Assembly: GCF_001724715.1 (NCBI RefSeq)
Contig: NZ_MEFG01000016.1
Coordinates: 1 to 64,000, forward strand
DNA from: Sphingomonas sp. SCN 67-18
GTDB taxonomy: Bacteria; Pseudomonadota; Alphaproteobacteria; Sphingomonadales; Sphingomonadaceae
Direction of reading: 5' to 3'
Length of the DNA stretch: 64,000 nucleotides
Under the pieces are notes generated by a model that did no database searches, had not been told where the DNA came from, and saw only the letters and a list, made by a program, of their open reading frames with translations. Positions 57,773-64,000 of the stretch are shown one piece after another. A program made the translations under genes and the position numbers. Within the stretch, counting starts at the first letter, position 1. Every line of letters starts with the position of its first letter.

Positions 57773-58774
57773 ATGACCATCGCCCAACCCTATCTGCTCT
57801 TCCTGGCCGACGCGCCCCACGCCAAGACCGCCTTCGGCGTGCGCCACTGGCGGCCGGAAGCCTGCGCCGCGCAGTTCCGCTACCCCGGGTCGGCGCTGGA
57901 TCTCGCCCTGCCGGAAATGACCCCCGCCCAGGCGGCGGCGGCGGGCGTCAGGACGCTGCTGATCGGCGCGGCCCCGGCCGGCGGGATGCTGCCTGAACGG
58001 TGGATCGCCGATCTCGTCGCCGCGCTGCGCGCGGGCATGGATATCGCCAGCGGCCTCCACGCCCGCCTCACCGACGTGCCGGAACTGGTTGCTGAGGCAA
58101 AGGCCGCTGGCCGCCGCCTGCACGACGTGCGCCACCCCACGGAAAGCTTCACCATCGGCGGGTTCGAACGGCGGCCGGGCAAGCGGCTGATCACCGTCGG
58201 CGCGGACTGCGCGGTGGGCAAGATGTACACCGCCCTCGCCATCGAGCGGGAACTGCGCGCCCGCGCCGTCGCTGCCGATTTCCGCGCCACCGGGCAGACC
58301 GGCATCCTCATCGTCGGCAGCGGCATCTCGGTCGACGCGGTGATATCGGATTTCGTCGCCGCCGCCGCCGCCTCGCTGTCGCCCGCCGCCGCGCCCGATC
58401 ATTGGGATGTGGTGGAAGGGCAGGGCTCGCTGTTCCACCCGGCCTATGCCGGCGTCACGCTGGGCCTTCTGCACGGCAGCCAGCCCGACGCGATGGTGCT
58501 CTGCGCCGATCCGTCCCGCACCACGCTCGGGGATTTCGATGCCTATCCGCAGCCGGACCTGGCCGAATGCGTCACCCGCTATACCGATTGCGCCCGGCTC
58601 ACCAATCCGGACGCGCGGGTGGTCGGGGTCAGCCTCAACACATCGGCGTTCAGCGCCGCCGCCGCCGAGGCGCTGATCGCGCAGACCGCGGACCGGCTGG
58701 GCCTGCCCTGCGTCGATCCGGTCCGCACCGGCGTCGCCGCCATCGTCGACCGTCTGGACCTGAGCGGCGGCTAA
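57773..58774 (+). CDS. dgcN: DUF1611 protein, D-glutamate N-acetyltransferase DgcN-like
   Basis: A 333-residue DUF1611 protein with an N-terminal Rossmann-like domain and a C-terminal P-loop domain (LITVGADCAVGKMYTALAIERELR). It also shows FRATGQTGILI, VVEGQGSLFHPAYAGVTLGLLHGSQPDAMVLC and VRTGVAAIVDRL. In the described D-Glu route this protein N-acetylates D-Glu for the partner racemase. It lies 26 bp after dgcA. Its last 50 bp are part of a degenerate 154-bp duplication. Confidence 0.8.
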   Translation: MTIAQPYLLFLADAPHAKTAFGVRHWRPEACAAQFRYPGSALDLALPEMTPAQAAAAGVRTLLIGAAPAGGMLPERWIADLVAALRAGMDIASGLHARLTDVPELVAEAKAAGRRLHDVRHPTESFTIGGFERRPGKRLITVGADCAVGKMYTALAIERELRARAVAADFRATGQTGILIVGSGISVDAVISDFVAAAAASLSPAAAPDHWDVVEGQGSLFHPAYAGVTLGLLHGSQPDAMVLCADPSRTTLGDFDAYPQPDLAECVTRYTDCARLTNPDARVVGVSLNTSAFSAAAAEALIAQTADRLGLPCVDPVRTGVAAIVDRLDLSGG

Positions 58775-59034
58775 ATCCGCGCACGCCGGGCTTCAGATGC
58801 CGCTCACCTCATGGATCAGCCCGTCGCCGGCGCAGCCGAACCTGATGCAATCCCGGCTGGCCCGCGCCGGTCCGGTCAGCACCCGCGTCGCCGCCATCAT
58901 CGACCGGTCGGGCCTCGACGGCGGCTAAATCCGCGCGTGCCGGGCTTCAGATGCTGCTCACCTCGTGGATCAGCCCGTCGCTTGTATAGCCGACCGTGAT
59001 ATAATCATGGCGGCCCGCGACGGTCAGGCGATAG
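58727..59034. repeat. Degenerate 154-bp tandem duplication at the dgcN/hydrolase junction
   Basis: 58727-58880 and 58881-59034 align with a constant 154-bp offset. Unit 1 holds the real dgcN 3' end plus a remnant of a hydrolase 3' end (minus strand, frame ending GDGLIHEVSGI-stop). Unit 2 holds a remnant dgcN end (RVAAIIDRSGLDGG-stop) plus the real hydrolase end (SDGLIHEVSSI-stop). The copies differ by codon-compatible changes, so this is a leftover from a diverged paralogous locus, not a fresh slip. Confidence 0.75.
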
Positions 59035-60344
59035 CGGCGGCGCAGCTCGCCGCCCGCCCGGCTCTCCTGCACCGGGTCGAGCGCGGAAAGCGGCGGCTGG
59101 TCCTGGCTGTAGTCGTCGATCACCTCGTCGCCCATCCGCTCCGCCAGCACCCGCATCCCGGCGGCGAACAGCGCCGGATCGGCCGGGAGGCGGCGCAGCA
59201 GCAGGTCGCGCAGCACGGCGGTGCGCTCCGGCATCCGGTCGGCCATGACGGGCAGGGATTCAGGCGTGCTGCCCGGCAGCACCTGCTCCATAAGGCCGAA
59301 GCCGATCGCGCCGATGGCGTCGGTGTCGGCGTTCAGCGCCATCATCATCGTCGTGCCGCTGGCCGGGTCGTGATAATGGCAGGCCCGGAAGCCGGAGACG
59401 CTGCCGGTATGCCATAAATAGGGCTGGCGGCCGGGCAGCCGGTCGATGCACCAGCCCATATTATAATAGCAGGGCCTGCCCCCGGTCAGCCGGCTCGGCG
59501 CCTGCATCAGCGCCCGCGACGCGGGCGACAGCAGCATCCCGCCCCACAGCGCGGCGGACCATGCCGCCACGTCGCGCGCCGACATCAGCACGCCCCCGGC
59601 GGCAACGGAGGCGATGGTGGACGACATCGGCGTCGCATGGCGCGGCGCGCCGTCCGCCAGCGTATAGGGTTCGGCCCGGTTGGCGATCACCGCCTCGCCA
59701 TCGTCCACCCGCGCATCCTGCAACCCAGCGTCGCGGAACATGGCGTTGATCGTGTCGGCATAGGGGCGGCCCGTCACCTCCTCGATCAGATAGCCGAGCA
59801 GGGTGAAGCCGGCGTTCGAATAGCGCCAGGCCGCGCCCGGCGGAAAATCGAGCGCCCGCCCGGCGGCCCAGCCCAGCACGTCGGCGCGGGTCCAGGGCCT
59901 GTCCCATATGATCCGGTCCCAGTCGGGAATGCCGCTGCTGTGGTTCAGCACGGTCGCCACCGGCGCGGCGTGCCAGCCTTGCGGCAGGCCCGGCAGATAG
60001 CGGCCGATGCCCGCGGCCAGGTCCACCCGCCCGGCATCGGCCAGCCGCAGCACGGCGGCGGCGGTGATATGCTTGCCGACCGATCCGATATGGAACAGCG
60101 TCTCCGGCGCGGTCGCTGCGCGGAAAGGCAGGCTGGCATGGCCGGCGGTCAGGATCAGCGGCGCATGGCCGGGCCTGACCAGCGCCGCCGCCCCGCCCGG
60201 CAGCCTGTCGGCGGCCAGCCGCTCGCGGAACCAGCCCTCCGGGTCGTTGCCCGCGCCCGGCGCCGTGGCCCCGGCCCGGCCGATGGCCATCGCCGCGCCG
60301 CCGCCCAGCGCGCCCGCGACCACCGTCCTGCGGCTGACCGTCAT
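58947..60344 (-). CDS. Exported class C-type serine hydrolase
   Basis: A 465-residue beta-lactamase/D-peptidase family protein with a twin-arginine-type leader (SRRTVVAGALGGGAAMAIGRAGA). The catalytic elements are SVGK (SxxK), YSN (YxN) and HTGS (KTG equivalent). The final 100 residues form an extra domain (...YRLTVAGRHDYITVGYTSDGLIHEVSSI). Class C homologues include D-aminopeptidases, esterases and MlrB-like peptidases, so D-stereospecific peptide cleavage in the periplasm is likely. Starts in the stop codon of the acylase gene (ATGA). Confidence 0.85.
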   Translation of the reverse strand: MTVSRRTVVAGALGGGAAMAIGRAGATAPGAGNDPEGWFRERLAADRLPGGAAALVRPGHAPLILTAGHASLPFRAATAPETLFHIGSVGKHITAAAVLRLADAGRVDLAAGIGRYLPGLPQGWHAAPVATVLNHSSGIPDWDRIIWDRPWTRADVLGWAAGRALDFPPGAAWRYSNAGFTLLGYLIEEVTGRPYADTINAMFRDAGLQDARVDDGEAVIANRAEPYTLADGAPRHATPMSSTIASVAAGGVLMSARDVAAWSAALWGGMLLSPASRALMQAPSRLTGGRPCYYNMGWCIDRLPGRQPYLWHTGSVSGFRACHYHDPASGTTMMMALNADTDAIGAIGFGLMEQVLPGSTPESLPVMADRMPERTAVLRDLLLRRLPADPALFAAGMRVLAERMGDEVIDDYSQDQPPLSALDPVQESRAGGELRRRYRLTVAGRHDYITVGYTSDGLIHEVSSI

Positions 60345-62686
60345 TGCTCGATCCTCATCGTGCGATAGGCCGGATCGGCCTCGATCTGCGCGTCGGTGAA
60401 AGGCTGCGGCACCAGCAGCCCGGCCGAAAAGCTTGCCGCCTGGTCGTCGCTGTGCGGCGATGCCGGGTCGGACGCGTTGGAATAGGCAAGCAGCGCGCGC
60501 GCCACCGGGCCATGATCGTCAAAGCCGACGATCTGGATATAGCTACTGCCCAGCGTCGGCACCATGTGGCCGCCGCCCGGGGCAAGCACGCTGTACATGC
60601 TGTTATACACGTCGCCGCCCGCGCCGCCGGGCACCGCCACCCTGCCGGCGCGGGTCTCGACATATTGGATCTCGCCCCATGGCCGGGTCCAGTCGATCCC
60701 GTCCTTGCGCTGCGCCACCACGGCTTCGCCCAGCATCTGCCTCAGCTGCGCCACTATGGCAGGGTCGTCCAGCTTCAGTCCGTGCGGCGTCGCCACCGGG
60801 TCGCGCGGGTCGAACGGCACCCGCCACAGCCCCTTGATATCCTGCGCCCGGTTCCACCAGGCCGCGAACAGCGGATAGCCGGTGCTGGCGATACCGGTGG
60901 TGCCGTCCCACGCGGTCAGCACCGCGCAGGCGGGCGCAAGCGCCACCGTCTCGCCCTCCACGCTCACCGATCCCGGAACCGCGCAAAGCCGCTTCATGTC
61001 GTCGCGCAGCAACCCGCCGTAAAACACCCGGTTGTCGAACGCGATCGCCTGCAACGACGCCGCATCGAACCGGCTGCCCGGCCGCCCATCCGCCCCCGAC
61101 AACCGCGCATTGATCTGCGCGATCCCCATCCGCGTCCGCCCCCCCTGCAAAATTTCCTGCTCGCTGACGATGTCGGGAAAGCCGGTCAGGGGTGCGGCGG
61201 CGTTGGTCAGCCAGGCACTGTCGTTGGAATTCTGGACATAGTCGCCGCGCCATTGCAGCGGCAGGCGCGTGCCCGGCACGATGTCTTTCTGCCTGATGCC
61301 GGCGGTCTCGTCCCAGTTGCAGGCGGGGTCGCTGCCGTTCAGCACCATCACCCCGGTCGAGACGAGATCGCGATAGGGTTCGGCCACGCAGCGGGCCTGC
61401 TTCTCCGCCGACACATTCGGCACCACGGTGATGCCCATATAGAGCGCCCGACCCTGCCGGTCAGCCGCCAGCGTGTTGACCCATGGCAGGCCAAGCACCG
61501 TCTGCACGCGGTGGGCGAACGCATCGAGGTCGGGCGCGCTGTCCATGGCGTGCCAGGTTTCGATCATGCGGTTATTGCCGTCATTGGCGTCGCGGAGCGC
61601 ATAGGCAGTCGTGCCGCTCCATTCGAACGCGCCGGGTTTCGCCACTACGGGGCCATAGACGGTCTGCCAGAAATCATGGCTTTCCCGGCCATCCCCGCCG
61701 ACCGCGATGGAAACGCGCGCCTTCTTCATCTTCAGCCAGCGGTCGCCCACGCGGTAGCGGGTGGGATCGGCGGGATCGAGTTCCAGCGCATAAAGGGTGA
61801 AATGCGCCGAGGTGTTGACCGTGTGGCTCCACGCGAAATCGCGGGTGAAGCCGATATTGACGACCGGCAACCCGGCCAGCGCAACGCCCATCACGTCGAG
61901 GCTGCCCGGAATGGTCAGGTGAAACTGGTAGAAGCGCAATATGCCCTGCCAGGGATAGTGCGGATTGCCGAGCAGCAGCCCCCGGCCGTCGCTGGTCGCG
62001 TCCTTGCCCAGCGCCACCGCATTGCTGCCGATGCCATAGCCCGCCGCCGCCCGCGCGATGCCGCTGAAATCCGCCGCGACCGCAGCCGTCCCGGCGCCCG
62101 CAGCCGGCGGCTTCGCGCCTGCCAGTTCCTTGACGAACTGCAGCGAGCTGCCTTCCAGCGTGTAGCGGCGCATCAACCGCATGATGTCGTCGGTGGTGAT
62201 CGGGCGGACCCATGGCGCGGAGCGGCAGTCCGCCGGCAGACCCGCCGGCCCGGCATCGGCCAGATAGCGGTTGAAGCCCGCGACATAGCCCGTCACCCGC
62301 GCCTTCACCGCCGCCGGTTGCTCGCGCCACGCCGCCTTCACCCGCGCCGGCGCGTTGAACAGCTGGAAATAGAAATCGGAGGCGCGATTATCCGCCAGGA
62401 TCGATCCCGAAGCGATGTCCGGCCCGCCGGTCGCCTCCGGCGTGAAATAGCGGGACCGCGTGCCCGCCACCGTCACCATCTCCTCCGCGAACATGCAGAA
62501 ATTATCCTGCGCATAGGCATAGCCCAGGCCAAAGCCGAGGCCGCCCTCATCCGCCGCCTTGATATGGGGAACGCCAAAGCCGGTCCGGCGGATTTCCGCC
62601 GAATAACGCGGCGCGGCGGCGGCCAGCGCCGATTGCCCCGCCAGCATGGTGAGCAGCGTCCATATCAGGCCAGTCCTTGCACGCAT
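60341..62686 (-). CDS. Penicillin-acylase-family Ntn hydrolase
   Basis: A 781-residue precursor with a signal peptide (LIWTLLTMLAGQSALA). Processing should split alpha and beta chains at GIGSNAVALGKD, where Ser becomes the N-terminal nucleophile. The beta chain shows LLLGNPHYPW, GFTRDFAWSHTVNTSAHFTLYAL and ALRDANDGNNRM. The family cleaves acyl side chains from amides, including penicillins, acyl-homoserine lactones and N-acyl amino acids. In this island deacylation of an acylated peptide is the simplest reading. Cotranscribed with the serine hydrolase. Confidence 0.88.
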   Translation of the reverse strand: MRARTGLIWTLLTMLAGQSALAAAAPRYSAEIRRTGFGVPHIKAADEGGLGFGLGYAYAQDNFCMFAEEMVTVAGTRSRYFTPEATGGPDIASGSILADNRASDFYFQLFNAPARVKAAWREQPAAVKARVTGYVAGFNRYLADAGPAGLPADCRSAPWVRPITTDDIMRLMRRYTLEGSSLQFVKELAGAKPPAAGAGTAAVAADFSGIARAAAGYGIGSNAVALGKDATSDGRGLLLGNPHYPWQGILRFYQFHLTIPGSLDVMGVALAGLPVVNIGFTRDFAWSHTVNTSAHFTLYALELDPADPTRYRVGDRWLKMKKARVSIAVGGDGRESHDFWQTVYGPVVAKPGAFEWSGTTAYALRDANDGNNRMIETWHAMDSAPDLDAFAHRVQTVLGLPWVNTLAADRQGRALYMGITVVPNVSAEKQARCVAEPYRDLVSTGVMVLNGSDPACNWDETAGIRQKDIVPGTRLPLQWRGDYVQNSNDSAWLTNAAAPLTGFPDIVSEQEILQGGRTRMGIAQINARLSGADGRPGSRFDAASLQAIAFDNRVFYGGLLRDDMKRLCAVPGSVSVEGETVALAPACAVLTAWDGTTGIASTGYPLFAAWWNRAQDIKGLWRVPFDPRDPVATPHGLKLDDPAIVAQLRQMLGEAVVAQRKDGIDWTRPWGEIQYVETRAGRVAVPGGAGGDVYNSMYSVLAPGGGHMVPTLGSSYIQIVGFDDHGPVARALLAYSNASDPASPHSDDQAASFSAGLLVPQPFTDAQIEADPAYRTMRIEQ

Positions 62687-62730
62687 CCCGCGTCTCCCCC
62701 TTGGTCGGCCAAGTCGCCGCCTTTTGATGT

Positions 62731-62759
62731 TTGATATCTTACATAGTATCGATAATCAA
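62731..62759 (-). promoter_or_regulatory. Promoter of the acylase-hydrolase operon
   Basis: Minus strand TTGATT (62759-62754), 17 bp, TATCAA (62736-62731), 45 bp before the acylase ATG, in a strongly AT-rich island between divergent operons. Confidence 0.5.
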
Positions 62760-62775
62760 ACTCTATGGATAATAT

Positions 62776-62804
62776 TTGACATAACCGGCGACAGGGCGGA
62801 TCAT
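62776..62804 (+). promoter_or_regulatory. Promoter of the decarboxylase-aldehyde dehydrogenase operon
   Basis: TTGACA (62776-62781), 17 bp, GATCAT (62799-62804), 27 bp before the ATG at 62831. The -35 is perfect and the -10 matches four of six. Confidence 0.5.
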
Positions 62805-62830
62805 AGCAGCCTGTCGAGTGCGGAGCAGCC

Positions 62831-63655
62831 ATGTCCTACGCCTTCATCCCCGGCATGCGCTATCGCATGCCGACCCATTTCGGCCCGATGCCCGGCCCGC
62901 GTCAGGGGCCGGCTGGCCAGCGATATGAATGCCGCGACGATCCACGGCAACGCATCGTCCACGCCGCCTTCGCCGCGCCCGCCGACCGGCTGGCCCGCTT
63001 CATGCCGCCGGGCTTCTCGGTCGCGCGCGGGGAACTGCACGTCACCTTCTGCTACATGACCGAAATCGCCTGGCTGGCCGGGCGCGGCTACAACACTTTC
63101 GGGGTCACAATCCCGGCCACCTATGCCGGCGCGGACCGCCCGGTCCAGGGCGATCTGATGCTGATCCTGTGGGAGAATATGGCCGATCCGATCATCAGTG
63201 GCCGTGAGGAGCTGGGCTTTTCCAAGCTTTATTGCGACTTGCCGCCGCCGATGGAAACGCCCGGCCATGTCGTTTGCCGGGCAAGCTGGGACGGCTTCGG
63301 TTTCGCAGCACTCCGGCTCGAAGGGCTGGGCGACCCGGGGGAACCGCCACCACCCGCCGCGCCATCGGAGGGCCTGCTCCATTATAAATATGTCCCGCGC
63401 ACCGGCGCGCCGGGTGTGTCCGATGCCGAATATGCGGTGCTGACCCCTGCCGGCGGCGGGCATTTCCGGGTCGAGGAGAGCCGCACGGCCGCCACCGCCA
63501 ATCTGGACTGGCGGCGCGCGCGCTGGGAGGAATTGCCGACGCTCTGCCATATCGTCGATGCGCTGGCGGACATTCCGCTCGGTCCCTGCCTCCACGCGTC
63601 GGTCAGCACGACGCGCGGCGCGAAGGACCTCAGCGACCAGCATATCCTGCCATGA
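62831..63655 (+). CDS. Acetoacetate-decarboxylase-family protein
   Basis: A 274-residue ADC-fold protein. FMPPGFSVARGELHVTFCYMTEIAWLAGRGYNTFGVTIPATY and SGREELGFSKLYCDLP match the family. The single Lys of GFSK stands where the Schiff-base lysine is expected, but the usual Lys-Lys pair is not present. Such homologues act as decarboxylases, hydratases or aldolases. Substrate unknown; it is paired with an aldehyde dehydrogenase by an ATGA overlap. Confidence 0.8.
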   Translation: MSYAFIPGMRYRMPTHFGPMPGPRQGPAGQRYECRDDPRQRIVHAAFAAPADRLARFMPPGFSVARGELHVTFCYMTEIAWLAGRGYNTFGVTIPATYAGADRPVQGDLMLILWENMADPIISGREELGFSKLYCDLPPPMETPGHVVCRASWDGFGFAALRLEGLGDPGEPPPPAAPSEGLLHYKYVPRTGAPGVSDAEYAVLTPAGGGHFRVEESRTAATANLDWRRARWEELPTLCHIVDALADIPLGPCLHASVSTTRGAKDLSDQHILP

Positions 63656-64000
63656 CCGCACCGGCCCACGCCCGCGCGGACTGGACCGCCGCTGCCGCCG
63701 CCCTTTCCTTCGACGGGCGGCCGTTCATCGGTGCGGACGCCTGCGCGCCGCTGTCGCAGGCGCATTTCACCACCGAATGCCCCTTCACCGGCCAGGCGCT
63801 GGCGACCATCGCAGACGGCAATGCCGGGGATATCGACCGTGCGGTCAGGGCGGCGCGGCTATGCTTCGCGCAGGTCTGGCGGCCTATGCCTCCCGATGAG
63901 CGGCAGGCGCATCTGGAAGCGCTGGCCGCCGCCATCCATGCCCGGCGCGAGGCGCTGGCGCTGATGGACTGTCTGGAAATGGGCATGCCGATCAGCAACG
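63652..64000 (+). CDS. Aldehyde dehydrogenase, N-terminal part (runs off window)
   Basis: 116 residues are visible before the window ends. FDGRPFIGADACAPLSQAHFTTECPFTGQALATIADGNAGDIDRAVRAARLCFAQVWRPMPPDERQAHLEALAAAIHARREALALMDCLEMGMPISN is the NAD(P)-dependent aldehyde dehydrogenase N terminus. The catalytic Cys and Glu lie beyond the edge. It starts in the decarboxylase stop codon. Confidence 0.85.
   Translation, partial: MTAPAHARADWTAAAAALSFDGRPFIGADACAPLSQAHFTTECPFTGQALATIADGNAGDIDRAVRAARLCFAQVWRPMPPDERQAHLEALAAAIHARREALALMDCLEMGMPISN

Noticed and set aside
60344-62734. A 796-codon open frame on the plus strand opposite the penicillin acylase
   Set aside because: Arg/His/Pro-rich translation without motifs, mirroring the real Ntn hydrolase gene on the other strand.
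44043-64000. A complete microcystin-degradation (mlr) cluster
   Set aside because: Only MlrB-like and MlrD-like classes are present. No CAAX-type MlrA or M81-type MlrC protein was found, so the name is not justified.

Overview
The window looks like chromosomal DNA of a Sphingomonadales alphaproteobacterium (Sphingomonas, Sphingobium, Novosphingobium or Sphingosinicella type). GC is high, coding is dense with many 4-bp ATGA/GTGA overlaps, and the gene content fits: a NaAtm1-like exporter, a TonB receptor with a peptidase/acylase island, and a single large flagellar locus. No tool was run. Assignments come from reading the translated sequence and recalled family motifs.

1-8.1 kb is mostly housekeeping. 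Two tandem 5' halves of a tRNA-Arg(CCG) gene at the left edge look like the scar of an integrative element. Then come a lipoprotein, nth and dapB (one minus-strand operon), ynfA-cobB (plus), a Gdt1/UPF0016 putative manganese exporter under a clear yybP-ykoY-type riboswitch, an Atm1-type ABC exporter, a small unknown protein, a luciferase-like oxidoreductase and a LuxR/FixJ-type regulator.

8.1-43.9 kb is a nearly complete flagellar regulon. Minus strand: motAB and flgBCDEFGHIJKL. Plus strand: a second stator pair of PomA/PomB type, flgA, flgM, a FlgN candidate, a flagellar lytic transglycosylase, flhA and fliA. A class A beta-lactamase-like lipoprotein and fliC follow on the minus strand. Then come a receiver-less sigma-54 activator and fliEFGHIJKLMNOPQR-flhB-fliD-fliS on the plus strand. 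Four near-perfect sigma-54 promoters precede flgB, the second stator operon, the transglycosylase/flhA unit and fliK. Four sigma-28-like promoters (TNAA-15 bp-GCCG) precede motA, flgM, fliC and fliD. Together they suggest a two-tier cascade: the sigma-54 activator drives basal body, hook and export genes, and FliA, held by FlgM, drives filament, cap and motor. flhF, flhG and chemotaxis genes are absent from the window.

43.9-64 kb is an accessory catabolic island. It has two tandem exported amidohydrolases (one lacking its metal ligands), a POT peptide transporter, a fusion of a 3-hydroxyacyl-CoA-dehydrogenase-like enzyme with a DUF2817 M14-like zinc deacylase, a D-aminoacylase-like lipoprotein, an AraC regulator, a TonB receptor, an APC permease, DgcA and DgcN (the D-glutamate acetylation/racemisation pair), an exported class C-type serine hydrolase, a penicillin-acylase-family amidase, an acetoacetate-decarboxylase-like protein and the start of an aldehyde dehydrogenase. 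I read it as a system that imports and dismantles acylated or D-glutamate-containing peptides and funnels D-Glu to L-Glu. The fusion protein is the least familiar component and the best candidate for something undescribed.
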